Shown piece by piece: positions 6,373-15,109 of a stretch of DNA of 54,181 bases; position 1 is the stretch's first letter, and the number at the start of each line of letters is the position of its first letter. The stretch spans positions 1-54,181 of the forward strand of contig JAPLDP010000019.1 in the NCBI GenBank assembly GCA_026391695.1. Reading direction: 5' to 3'. The stretch comes from Bacteroidota bacterium. Its GTDB lineage: Bacteria > Bacteroidota > Bacteroidia > Bacteroidales > JAGONC01. Position numbers and translations under genes: made by a program. The notes below the pieces were generated by a model. It had not been told where the DNA came from. It was given only the letters and a program-made list of their open reading frames with translations, and made no database searches.

Positions 6373-8412
6373 ATGCAATTTATCAATCCATATTTTCTTT
6401 TCGGCCTGCTGGCCATCTCTATCCCCATCATCATCCACCTGTTTAACTTCCGCCGCTTTAAAAAGGTCTATTTCACCAATGTCAGATATATAAAGGATAT
6501 AAAAAGCGAAACACAGAAGAAGTCGAGGCTCCGGCACCTGCTGGTGCTTCTGCTCAGGATCATGACTGTCATCTGTCTAATGATGGCCTTCGCACAGCCA
6601 TTCATACCGGCATCGAAAGAGAATAAGGGAGTGGGCAAACGTAAGGCCATAAGTGTATATATCGATAATTCCTTCAGCATGGAAGCACAGTCCAATGGCA
6701 TGTCACTGCTGGATGGTGCCAGGAAAAAAGCTGCAGAAATAGCCCAGTACTACTCCACCACCGACCTGTTCCAACTGCTTACCAATGACTTTGAAGGCCG
6801 CTACCAGCGGTTTGTAGCGCGTGATGAATTTATCAGCATGGTCGATGAAGTCGGCCTGTCGCCTGTCGCCAGAAACCTTTCAGAGATCTACCGCCGGCTA
6901 AGCGACATGCAGTCACAGGCCTCCAACGACTACCGGATCATCTACCTTTTATCGGATTTTCAAAAGACAACCGCTGATATCGGAAAAATCGTTCCCGATA
7001 CTACCATCAGCATATATTTGGTTCCACTCACAGCCGAAAAGACAAACAACCTGTATATCGACAGTTGCTGGTTCGAGACACCCGTACATCTCATCAACCA
7101 GAAGATGACGCTCAAAGTGCGGATAAAAAACTCGGGTGAAACAGGGTACGAGAAGATGCCGCTGAAACTGATGGTCAACAATTCACAGAAAGGCCTGGCA
7201 AGCTTTGATATTTCGGGTGATGCCAGTGTGGATATCGGCATACCGTTTACGAACTACACTGCCGGCATCCAGTATGGCATGCTTGAAATAAACGATTACC
7301 CCGTTACTTATGACGACAGGCTCTATTTAAGCTATACCGTTTCATCTTCCATTCCCGTGCTGGCTATAAATGAAAATGACAAAAACCGGTACCTTGATGC
7401 GGTGTTGGGCAGAGATTCTGCCTTTATCTTTACCAATAGCCCGGTGAGAAGCCTTGATTTTTCAGCTTTTGGCAATTATAACCTTATCATCCTGAATGGA
7501 TTGACGTCCATTTCAAGCGGACTGGAACAGGAGGTGAAGCGCTTTGTTGAGAATGGCGGCAGCGTTGCTGTTTTCCCTTCACTGGAAATGGATGTTCAAG
7601 GGTACAGGGAATCCCTCAGCAGGATAGGGTCCGGGTATTTTGGCCCCGGCGACACAACAGGCACCAGAGTTACCGACATCAACACCGACAACCAGGTATA
7701 TCATGATGTATTCGAGAGCATACCTGAAAATATCGACCTGCCGGCAGTAAAGCATCATTTTCCTGTGGAGATGTTGCCACGGTCGGGTCAGGAACCGCTG
7801 CTGACCTTACAAAATGGCCATATCTTCCTGAGTGTACAGCCTGTCGGCAAAGGATTTATTTACCTGTGCGCAGTGCCTCTGGAACCTGCCTGCAGCAACT
7901 TCCCGCTTCATGCCATCTTTGTGCCGACAATGTACAAAATGGCCCTGCTGAGTGAGCCACCGTCCGGATTATTCTATACCATCGGAAGCGACGAGCCTGT
8001 TGAAATACGGAAAACAGAACTGGAGGGCGATATGACATTTAAAATTCGAAGTACAACGGGTGATTTCGAAGTCATCCCGGAACAGCGCATCATAGGCTCC
8101 AGGGCGTCACTCTACATGCATGGACAGGTCACTGAAGCCGGAAACTATACTCTTTTGACAGGAGACCAGGTTATCAGTGGTCTGTCGTTCATTTACGACA
8201 GGAAAGAGTCAAATTTAGACAGCTATACACCTGAAGAACTTAATAAATCATGGGATCCGGTGAAGTATAATTTTAAAGTCATTCAGGAAACCGGTAAGCC
8301 ATTTGGCGAAGTGCTGGATGAGCTGAATATCGGAATAAAGTTGTGGAGGTGGTTTGTGGTGCTGGCGCTGTTGTGTCTGGCCGGAGAGGTGGTGGTGTTG
8401 AGGTTTTTTTAA
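6373..8412 (+). CDS. BatA-type membrane protein with von Willebrand factor A domain
   Basis: This 679-residue inner-membrane protein has the N-terminal double-helix module of the aerotolerance (BatA) family: MQFINPYFLFGLLAISIPIIIHL and a second helix near residues 56-76, given here in parts as helix 1 (5-22) and helix 2. A VWA domain starts at about residue 92 with the metal-site motif DNSFS (98-102). A beta-rich and glutamine-amidotransferase-like middle part follows, with a final membrane helix near residues 655-675. Known Bat-type proteins act in envelope stress or complex assembly together with MoxR ATPases; none is encoded nearby. It stands alone between two repeat-containing gaps. Confidence 0.85.
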   Translation: MQFINPYFLFGLLAISIPIIIHLFNFRRFKKVYFTNVRYIKDIKSETQKKSRLRHLLVLLLRIMTVICLMMAFAQPFIPASKENKGVGKRKAISVYIDNSFSMEAQSNGMSLLDGARKKAAEIAQYYSTTDLFQLLTNDFEGRYQRFVARDEFISMVDEVGLSPVARNLSEIYRRLSDMQSQASNDYRIIYLLSDFQKTTADIGKIVPDTTISIYLVPLTAEKTNNLYIDSCWFETPVHLINQKMTLKVRIKNSGETGYEKMPLKLMVNNSQKGLASFDISGDASVDIGIPFTNYTAGIQYGMLEINDYPVTYDDRLYLSYTVSSSIPVLAINENDKNRYLDAVLGRDSAFIFTNSPVRSLDFSAFGNYNLIILNGLTSISSGLEQEVKRFVENGGSVAVFPSLEMDVQGYRESLSRIGSGYFGPGDTTGTRVTDINTDNQVYHDVFESIPENIDLPAVKHHFPVEMLPRSGQEPLLTLQNGHIFLSVQPVGKGFIYLCAVPLEPACSNFPLHAIFVPTMYKMALLSEPPSGLFYTIGSDEPVEIRKTELEGDMTFKIRSTTGDFEVIPEQRIIGSRASLYMHGQVTEAGNYTLLTGDQVISGLSFIYDRKESNLDSYTPEELNKSWDPVKYNFKVIQETGKPFGEVLDELNIGIKLWRWFVVLALLCLAGEVVVLRFF

Positions 8413-8430
8413 GACAGCCTCACCCCCTGT

Positions 8431-8454
8431 CCCCCTCTCCTCCAGGAGAGGGGG
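8431..8454. repeat. GC-rich REP-like hairpin
   Basis: CCCCCTCTCCT and AGGAGAGGGGG form an 11-bp stem with a CC loop, 19 bp behind the stop of the BatA gene. It could also help end that transcript. The rest of the gap to 8571 shows nothing else apart from GGAG (8557-8560) before the next gene. Confidence 0.7.
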
Positions 8455-8571
8455 TGAAGGGGGAGAGGTGGTTTGGGTTTGCGGGTCACAGGTCTTCAGG
8501 TAGCCGGTAGTAGGGGTGTTATGGATTAATTTAGGTTTGAAAAATCGATTATTTTTGGAGAAATTTTGAAA

Positions 8572-11385
8572 ATGGAAGAATTGGAAGATATAGCAGGTCG
8601 GACTGAGGGTAGTGAAGTGCAGCCGGAGGGGGAAGATCTTCCGAAGACGGTACATCTTGGGGGCTTATATGAGAACTGGTTCCTCGACTATGCCTCTTAT
8701 GTGATACTGGAGAGGGCTGTGCCCGATGTCTATGACGGATTGAAGCCGGTCCAGCGCCGGATTTTGCATGCCATGAAAGAGCTTGACGACGGCAGGTACA
8801 ACAAGGTTGCCAACATCATAGGCCATACGATGAAATATCACCCGCATGGCGATGCTTCAATCAATGATGCTCTGGTGCAACTCGGGCAAAAGGAACTGCT
8901 CATCGACGCACAGGGCAACTGGGGTAACGTGCTCACCGGCGACAGCGCTGCAGCCGCACGTTATATCGAAGCACGTCTGTCGAAATTCGCCGGTGAGGTG
9001 CTCTTCAACCCGAAAACGACGGTGTGGAAGTCATCATACGATGGCCGCAATAATGAACCTGTCCACTTGCCTGCCAAATTCCCGTTATTGCTGGCGCAGG
9101 GCGTAGAAGGCATCGCCGTGGGGCTTTCCTCGCGCATACTGCCGCACAACTTCAACGAAATCGTCGACGCATCCATTCATATCCTGCAGCAGGAGGATTT
9201 TGAAATATTACCGGATTTCCCGACAGGTGGACTGGCCGACTTCTCAAAGTACAACAACGGCGCCAGAGGCGGCAGGGTCAGAATTAGAGCCAGAATAAGC
9301 CAGAAAGATAAAAAGACACTCGTGATCACCGAGATACCATTTGGCACCAACACAACGTCTCTCATCGAAAGCATTATCGACGCCAATGACAAAGGCAAGA
9401 TCAGGATCAGGAAAATTGACGATAATACAGCCGAACAGGTGGAGATACTCGTTCACCTGGCCCCCAATGTCAGTCCTGACCAGACTATCGATGCCCTTTA
9501 TGCATTCACCATGTGCGAAGTGTCGATATCACCCAATGCCTGCGTGATATGGGACGGCAAGCCCAGATTTCTCGATGTAAAAGAGATACTCCGGATATCC
9601 AATAAAAACACGGTGGAAATCCTCCGCAGGGAGCTGGAGATCAGAAAAGAGGAACTACTGGAGCAGCTTTTCTTCGCCGGCCTCGAGAAAATATTCATTG
9701 AAAAACGCATATACCGCGACATAGAGAACTGTACCACATGGGAAGCCGTGCTGGAAACCATCGATAAAAAACTGCAACTACACTTCAAAAAGTTTTACAG
9801 ACCGGTCACCACTGACGACATTGTGAAACTGACCGAAATCAAAATCAAAAGGATATCGAAGTTCAATTCGTTTAAGGCCGATGAGGTTATGGATGCCCTG
9901 CAGGTGGAACTGGATGAGGTGAAGACACACCTGGAGAACCTGATTGATTATGCCATCAACTATTTCAGGCATATTAAAAAGAAATACGGAACTGGACGGG
10001 AGAGGAAGACCGAGATCAGGAACTTTGATGTCATTGAGGCAGCCAAGGTGGCTGCTGCCACCTCCAAGCTTTATGTGAACCGCGAAGAAGGCTTTGCAGG
10101 CACATCACTGAAAAAGGAAGAGTATGTGTGTGAGTGCTCTGATATTGATGACATTATTGTTTTCCGTGAAAACGGGACCTTCATTGTAACCAGGGTGGCC
10201 GATAAGCTGTTTGTCGGAGAGCATATCGTGCATATTGATGTATTTAAGAAAAACGATGAACGAACCATATACAATATTGCATACCAGGACGGCAAGAAAG
10301 GATTTGTATATGTCAAGCGTTTTTCGGTGAAGAACATCATGCGCGACAAAGATTATGATGCCACACAGGGCAAGCCGGGCTCGCGGATTATGTACCTCAC
10401 AGCCAACCCGAACGGAGAGGCCGAAATGGTCAAGGTATTCCTCCGGCCGCGGCCAAAGCTCAAAAAGCTGTCATTTGAGTTCGATTTCAGCCAGCTGTCT
10501 ATCAAAGGCCGCAGCTCCATCGGTAATATTCTCAGCAGGAAGCCTGTGCGGAGGATAGAGAAACGGGAAGAGGGCGTGTCGACACTGGGCGCACTCGATA
10601 TCTGGTACGATGACACCGTGAGGCGGCTCAACAGAGACCAGCGTGGCTTATACCTCGGAGCATTCCTTGGTGATGACAGAATCGTGACCGTCATGCAGTC
10701 GGGGGAGTATAAATTCACCACCTATGATCTGTCAACCCATTTTGATGAGGATATGTTACTGATCAGAAAGTATGATCCGAATGACATCATAACGGCGGTT
10801 TACATCGAAGGGGAGAGCCAGCAGCCTTATATCAAGCGTTTCCAGGTGGAGCCATCGAATAAAAAAGTGAATTTCATAGGTGAAGATAGCCAGGCGAAGC
10901 TGATGAAGGTCACCTTCGACCCGGCACCTCAGCTCACGATTGTTTTTGAGGAAAATCCACGGCGAAAGGTTAACACGGAGGTCGTCAGCCTGGCTGAATT
11001 CATTACAGTGAAAGGTTACAAAGCCAAAGGGAAAAGGCTGACCGTATATCCATATAAAGAATTGAATTTACTCGAACCAGTGACGGAACAGCAAATAATT
11101 GTTGTTGAAGAAGTGGACATAAAAGATGAAGAGGCGGAAGAGATACCTGAAATCATGGAGGTCGCTGAAGCGGTGCTGGATGTGATAGAGGAGAATGATA
11201 CTCACAAGAGCGAGATTGACGTAGGGCGGGAAATGAAGGATGAAGAATTAAAGATGAAAGATGAAGAAGTAGAAGTAGCAGAGGCGGATATGCCGGAGAG
11301 ACAAATTGAGGCTGGTGATAAAGGAAGCAGGAAAAATGAGTCAAAGCGGGATGATGTTAACCTGCAAATGGAACTGGATTTTTAA
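8572..11385 (+). CDS. parC: DNA topoisomerase IV subunit A (ParC-type)
   Basis: This is the breakage-reunion subunit of a type IIA topoisomerase, which separates replicated chromosomes together with ParE. The winged-helix and tower domains cover about residues 25-480. The DNA-cleaving tyrosine is Y131 in AARYIEAR, and GLKPVQRRIL and YHPHGDAS are family signatures. The C-terminal half contains beta-pinwheel-like repeats but no GyrA box of the QRRGGKG type, so ParC is favoured over GyrA. The last 90 residues are a low-complexity Glu/Lys/Asp tail. Translation probably starts at the ATG at 8572; a TTG two codons upstream is better spaced from GGAG and is a possible alternative. The partner subunit is not in the window. 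Confidence 0.85.
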   Translation: MEELEDIAGRTEGSEVQPEGEDLPKTVHLGGLYENWFLDYASYVILERAVPDVYDGLKPVQRRILHAMKELDDGRYNKVANIIGHTMKYHPHGDASINDALVQLGQKELLIDAQGNWGNVLTGDSAAAARYIEARLSKFAGEVLFNPKTTVWKSSYDGRNNEPVHLPAKFPLLLAQGVEGIAVGLSSRILPHNFNEIVDASIHILQQEDFEILPDFPTGGLADFSKYNNGARGGRVRIRARISQKDKKTLVITEIPFGTNTTSLIESIIDANDKGKIRIRKIDDNTAEQVEILVHLAPNVSPDQTIDALYAFTMCEVSISPNACVIWDGKPRFLDVKEILRISNKNTVEILRRELEIRKEELLEQLFFAGLEKIFIEKRIYRDIENCTTWEAVLETIDKKLQLHFKKFYRPVTTDDIVKLTEIKIKRISKFNSFKADEVMDALQVELDEVKTHLENLIDYAINYFRHIKKKYGTGRERKTEIRNFDVIEAAKVAAATSKLYVNREEGFAGTSLKKEEYVCECSDIDDIIVFRENGTFIVTRVADKLFVGEHIVHIDVFKKNDERTIYNIAYQDGKKGFVYVKRFSVKNIMRDKDYDATQGKPGSRIMYLTANPNGEAEMVKVFLRPRPKLKKLSFEFDFSQLSIKGRSSIGNILSRKPVRRIEKREEGVSTLGALDIWYDDTVRRLNRDQRGLYLGAFLGDDRIVTVMQSGEYKFTTYDLSTHFDEDMLLIRKYDPNDIITAVYIEGESQQPYIKRFQVEPSNKKVNFIGEDSQAKLMKVTFDPAPQLTIVFEENPRRKVNTEVVSLAEFITVKGYKAKGKRLTVYPYKELNLLEPVTEQQIIVVEEVDIKDEEAEEIPEIMEVAEAVLDVIEENDTHKSEIDVGREMKDEELKMKDEEVEVAEADMPERQIEAGDKGSRKNESKRDDVNLQMELDF

Positions 11386-11406
11386 GATTCTTAAGGCTGT
11401 ATCAAA

Positions 11407-12165
11407 ATGAAAAAAATGAAAAAACATCTTCTTCTTATCAGCAACTCCACCAATTTTGGTGAGGAGTATCTTGGCTGGCCAAGGCAATATATTAAGGATT
11501 TCCTTAAGGATACAGGCGTGAAGCGCATCCTGTTCATCCCCTATGCGGGTGTCAGCCTTTCGGTTGAGAGCCTGGATGCCTCCTTCGATGTTTATGAAAA
11601 GAGGGTACAGCAGGTATTCACAGAACTGGGCTATGAAATCTATTCCATCCACCATGAAAAGGATCCCGTGGCAGCGGTGAAACATGCCGAAGCCATTGCT
11701 GTGGGCGGCGGAAATACATTTCATCTGGTTTACATGATGCATACGAAGCATCTTATGGAGGTGATCAGGCAGCGGGTGCTTGAAGGCATGCATTACCTTG
11801 GCTGGAGTGCCGGCGCCAATGTAGCCTGCCCGGGCCTATACACCACCAATGACATGCCCATCGTTGAACCGGCAAGCTTCACATGCCTGAACCTGGTGCC
11901 GTTCCAGATCAACCCGCATTACCTGGATGCCAATCCCGAAGGACATGGCGGCGAAACAAGGGAACAGCGGATATTTGAATTCTGCACTGTCAACCTGAAT
12001 ATGAACGTTGTCGGGTTGCGTGAAGCTACATTATTGCAGGTTGAAGGGGAAAAGATCCGGCTTGCCGGAAAAAGATCGATGAGGGTGTTCAGGTTTCAAA
12101 AAGAACCGGCAGAATATAATCCCGGCGATAATATAGATTTTTTATTATCCGAATATTTTACTTAA
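11407..12165 (+). CDS. pepE: dipeptidase E (peptidase family S51)
   Basis: This 252-residue cytoplasmic enzyme is predicted to cleave dipeptides with N-terminal aspartate. It has the class-I-glutamine-amidotransferase-like fold of family S51: IAVGGGNTFHL (97-107) and the nucleophile motif GWSAGANV, with the serine at residue 134. The probable catalytic histidine is in INPHY near residue 171. Length is slightly above the roughly 230 residues of the E. coli enzyme. It follows parC by 21 bp and may share its transcript. Confidence 0.87.
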   Translation: MKKMKKHLLLISNSTNFGEEYLGWPRQYIKDFLKDTGVKRILFIPYAGVSLSVESLDASFDVYEKRVQQVFTELGYEIYSIHHEKDPVAAVKHAEAIAVGGGNTFHLVYMMHTKHLMEVIRQRVLEGMHYLGWSAGANVACPGLYTTNDMPIVEPASFTCLNLVPFQINPHYLDANPEGHGGETREQRIFEFCTVNLNMNVVGLREATLLQVEGEKIRLAGKRSMRVFRFQKEPAEYNPGDNIDFLLSEYFT

Positions 12166-12199
12166 CTTTACGCATTAGCAAATTTCTTAAAATCATTAA

Positions 12200-12206
12200 T
12201 AAGGAG
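12200..12206 (+). promoter_or_regulatory. Shine-Dalgarno of the SPFH gene
   Basis: AAGGAGG lies a few bases before the ATG at 12213 and fixes that start. A site this complete is uncommon among the genes of this window. Confidence 0.65.
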
Positions 12207-12212
12207 GTTAAA

Positions 12213-13085
12213 ATGAGCCCATTAATTGTAATTCTCATCATTATCGTAGTTTTCCTGTTTTTTTCGGGTGTCAGGATCGTAAGACCTACTCACAGGGGTT
12301 TAACAGAACGGCTGGGAAAATATAGCCGGTTTGCCAATCCGGGATTTCACTGGATAATACCCATCATCGAAAGGATGTTTCAGATCAACATAACAGAACA
12401 GATGGTCGACGCAGACCCACAGGAAATCATCACCAACGACAACCTGAATGCCCGGGTTGACGCTCAGGTTTATTTTAAGGTGAAGGAAGATGCTGACAGC
12501 GTGAAAAACTCCCAGTATAATGTCAACAGATACCAGTGGCAGATCGTTAACCTTGCCCGTACGACATTGAGGAATATCATCGGTACATTAACGCTAAAGT
12601 CAGCCAACAGTGAAAGAGGGAAAATAAATGCCGAATTGCACAAAACCCTCAGGGAAGAAACTCAAAGTTGGGGCATTGAAATTGTCCGCACAGAATTGAA
12701 GGAAATAGATCCGCCTAAAGATGTTCAGGAGACCATGAATAAGGTTGTAAAAGCTGAAAATGAAAAAATTGCCGCCATCGATTATGCCACGGCAAGGGAG
12801 ACCGTTGCCGATGGGGAAAAACGTGCAAAGATTAAAGAGGCAGAAGGATATAAGCAGGCAAAAATATTGACTGCAGAAGGTGAAGCGGAAGCTATCAAGC
12901 TGGTCAATGAGGCAGCCGACAGATATTTTACCGGCAATGCACAGCTTCTGAGAAAGTTGGAGACACTTGAAACCTCATTGAAAACCAATGCCAAAATCGT
13001 TATCCCGACAGGATCGGAACTGATTAATATCATTGGCGATATGGCAGGTGTGGTGCCCTTGACACGGAAACAAAAGGACGAATAA
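12213..13085 (+). CDS. SPFH/band 7 (stomatin-like) membrane protein
   Basis: This 290-residue protein has one N-terminal membrane helix (about 3-22), then the SPFH domain: VRIVRPTHRGLTERLGKY, a core with ITNDNLNARVDAQVYF, and a region around DPPKDVQETMNKVVKAE. A helical coiled segment follows, rich in alanine and glutamate (about 185-250). Family members form ring-shaped oligomers in membrane microdomains and help control membrane proteases such as FtsH. The usual partner, an NfeD-type protein, is not next to it. A strong Shine-Dalgarno supports the start. Confidence 0.88.
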   Translation: MSPLIVILIIIVVFLFFSGVRIVRPTHRGLTERLGKYSRFANPGFHWIIPIIERMFQINITEQMVDADPQEIITNDNLNARVDAQVYFKVKEDADSVKNSQYNVNRYQWQIVNLARTTLRNIIGTLTLKSANSERGKINAELHKTLREETQSWGIEIVRTELKEIDPPKDVQETMNKVVKAENEKIAAIDYATARETVADGEKRAKIKEAEGYKQAKILTAEGEAEAIKLVNEAADRYFTGNAQLLRKLETLETSLKTNAKIVIPTGSELINIIGDMAGVVPLTRKQKDE

Positions 13086-13095
13086 TTGTCGTGGT

Positions 13096-13332
13096 TTATT
13101 GCCGGAAGTGTTTGATAAGCGCCATTACAGAAACAAAGGACCACACGACTTCCAGAACAATGAACGGAGCAAATTTCAGCAGAATAGCAGCGACACAGGC
13201 AGATCCGGCACCGGTTAAGTTGAGTAAAATATATGGGAGACTATCCCGTGATATTTTGTCGGTGATGTTGAGAAAAAATGCAACAAGTAGAATGGTCACG
13301 CCCAAGGTGCCTGTCCAGTCGGTTAATGTCAT
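13096..13332 (-). CDS. small membrane protein, CBU_0592 family
   Basis: This 78-residue protein has three hydrophobic segments: TLGVTILLVAFFLN, SLPYILLNLTGAGSACVAA and FIVLEVVWSFVSVMALI. The order and the small polar connectors, including LNLTGA and the VVW motif, match the CBU_0592 family of small inner-membrane proteins of unknown role. It lies 10 bp behind the convergent SPFH gene. Confidence 0.7.
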   Translation of the reverse strand: MTLTDWTGTLGVTILLVAFFLNITDKISRDSLPYILLNLTGAGSACVAAILLKFAPFIVLEVVWSFVSVMALIKHFRQ

Positions 13333-13340
13333 ATTTTAAA

Positions 13341-13568
13341 CTATTTCAGTAAAACCATTTTCCAGGTTATTGACTGGTCACCAGCCTTTAACCTGTAATA
13401 ATATATGCCATCCGGAAAGGTATCATTGATAAAATCCACCTCATAATCACCTGTCGTCGTTTTTAGGATAGAGCCTGTTTCACCCATAATCCAGCCGGTT
13501 TGAGCATAAGACCCTGACGTTAAAAAAAGTAAAAGCAAAATGCTGATGGTGTAACAGGTGTTTTTTAT
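13341..13568 (-). pseudogene. remnant of a secreted T9SS protein (signal peptide joined to sorting-domain end)
   Basis: The frame encodes a signal peptide (KNTC, then LLLLFLTSGSYAQ) and about 30 residues later ends in FPDGIYYYRLKAGD and KMVLLK, the typical last strands of a T9SS type A sorting domain. The whole cargo in between is missing. The codon where ATG would be expected (13568-13566) is ATA, with an in-frame TAA two codons before it; only TTG at 13538 could still start. I read this as a secreted-protein gene that lost its middle by deletion and then its start. A functional mini-protein is less likely. Confidence 0.55.
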
Positions 13569-13615
13569 AGCTTTTTAATTAAGGATTGACTGAGTAAATG
13601 TAAAAATTTTTTCTC

Positions 13616-13623
13616 TAAATTTG
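13616..13623 (+). promoter_or_regulatory. -7 box of the V-type ATPase operon
   Basis: TAAATTTG fits the Bacteroidota -7 consensus TAnnTTTG and lies 37 bp before the first ATG of the operon. No clear TTTG at the usual distance upstream was seen. Confidence 0.45.
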
Positions 13624-13659
13624 ACCCTTCATTTCAGTTGAATTCCAATTTATTTCACT

Positions 13660-14274
13660 ATGGAAAATAAACTCCAGGAGCTTACTCAGAAGATCTATTC
13701 TGAAGGTATACAGAAAGCGGAGCAGGAAGCACAGGTTATCAGGGAAAAAGCCAGGACGGAAGCTGACGCCATCATAGAACAAGCCAGAAAAGAAGCCGCT
13801 GACATCATCAGGCAGGTTGAGAATCATGCAGGGGAAATCAGAAAGAACGTGAACGCTGAATTGAAATTGTCAGCCAGCCAGATCATCAGTGCCATTAAAC
13901 AGAAGATAACCTCATTAATCACTCTCCGGATTATCGGTGAACCGGTAAAAGAGGTTTATAAAGATAAGGAATTCATCAGGAAAATCATCATCATGCTTAT
14001 CCAGAACTGGTCCGCTTCATCAGGGAGTGAGGGTGTTCAAGTTCATATTCCTGCAAAAGATGATGCGGAACTTGGTCTTTTCCTCAGATCACAGCTGCAA
14101 CAGTTACTTTCGGGTGGCATCGACATTTCTTTTGATGAAAATATGTCATCCGGCTTTAAAATCGGACCCAAAGACGGCAGTTACATAATCAGTTTTACAG
14201 ATGAAGATTTTGCTGGTTTTCTGAAGACATACTTGCGTCCGCGAACCAACCAGCTTCTATATGGAGGGGATTAA
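13660..14274 (+). CDS. ntpE: V-type ATP synthase subunit E
   Basis: This 204-residue peripheral-stalk subunit starts with a long charged helix (about 1-75) rich in Ala, Glu, Lys and Arg. A compact C-terminal domain follows that sits on the catalytic head, including GGIDISFDENMSSGFKIGPK in part and an ending with FLKTYLRPRTNQLLYG. It is the first gene of an operon continuing with the DUF2764 protein, A, B, D, I and K. Gene spacing is one base to the next gene. Confidence 0.85.
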   Translation: MENKLQELTQKIYSEGIQKAEQEAQVIREKARTEADAIIEQARKEAADIIRQVENHAGEIRKNVNAELKLSASQIISAIKQKITSLITLRIIGEPVKEVYKDKEFIRKIIIMLIQNWSASSGSEGVQVHIPAKDDAELGLFLRSQLQQLLSGGIDISFDENMSSGFKIGPKDGSYIISFTDEDFAGFLKTYLRPRTNQLLYGGD

Positions 14275-14275
14275 A

Positions 14276-15109
14276 ATGCTGCGGTATTACTATTGCCTTG
14301 TCGCAGGCCTGCCTGAAATCTTCACCGACCAGCAGAAGTTGCCTTTTACTTTATATGAATTTAAAAAGGAACTCAGCGAAGTGTTGCATCCTTCGGACTA
14401 TAAGCTGGCACAACTCATCTTCCTGGCTTATGATAATGTTAACATGTTGAATATCCTCCTTAAAAAGGAAAAACCTTATCAGGATCTCGGTAATTACAGT
14501 TATGAGGAACTGGAAGAAGGAATAAGTGAGCCGGAACTCCTCCGTAGTTACCTTCAGGTGTTCATCGAAGAATTTAAAACAACAGGTAATACGGGTGATC
14601 ACACCCTGGAAAACAGGCTGACATATCTCTATTTGGAAGAAGTAAGGAAGACAAAAAATATTTTCCTGAAGGACTGGTTCAATTTCACCGTCATGTTGAA
14701 TAACATTCTTGCAGCTTACAATGCCCGGAAGCACCATTTTGACATCGATGAGCAGATTATCGGCGATGACGAAATCATTGAAACCATGAAAAGAAGCCAG
14801 GCCAGGGATTTTGGCATTATGGCCGACGTGCCATTCGTCGACAAGGTCATCGGTATCCTTGAGAACAAAAGTCTCATGGAACGCGAAAAAAACCTGGATA
14901 TGATGAAGTGGAGTCTTCTTGATGAGCTCACTACATTCAACTACTTCACCATTGAGATTGTTCTGAATTATATCCTTAAACTAACCATTATTGAACGATG
15001 GATGAAACTTGATGCGGAAACCGGGAATGAGTTATTCCGGAAATTGAACGAAAAGCTCACAAAAGGTTATGAATTTCAAAAAGAATTTCAGATAAATGAA
15101 AGAAAGTAG
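14276..15109 (+). CDS. DUF2764 protein, V-type ATPase operon
   Basis: This helical protein of about 277 residues begins MLRYYYCLVAGLPEI and belongs to the DUF2764 family, which in Bacteroidota sits between subunits E and A. No subunit C (the socket between rotor and membrane ring) is found in the operon, so it probably takes that role; this is inferred from position and helical content. The start is set at ATG 14276, because GGAGGGG lies just before it; an ATG five codons upstream would cover this site. It overlaps the next gene by 14 bp. Confidence 0.82.
   Translation: MLRYYYCLVAGLPEIFTDQQKLPFTLYEFKKELSEVLHPSDYKLAQLIFLAYDNVNMLNILLKKEKPYQDLGNYSYEELEEGISEPELLRSYLQVFIEEFKTTGNTGDHTLENRLTYLYLEEVRKTKNIFLKDWFNFTVMLNNILAAYNARKHHFDIDEQIIGDDEIIETMKRSQARDFGIMADVPFVDKVIGILENKSLMEREKNLDMMKWSLLDELTTFNYFTIEIVLNYILKLTIIERWMKLDAETGNELFRKLNEKLTKGYEFQKEFQINERK

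Noticed and set aside
8248-8655. 135-codon frame on the minus strand
   Set aside because: It runs across the end of the BatA gene, a repeat and the start of parC. The protein is low-complexity and clearly out of frame with real genes.
13091-13339. 82-codon frame on the plus strand
   Set aside because: It mirrors the small membrane protein on the other strand, which has a coherent hydrophobic pattern and family match.
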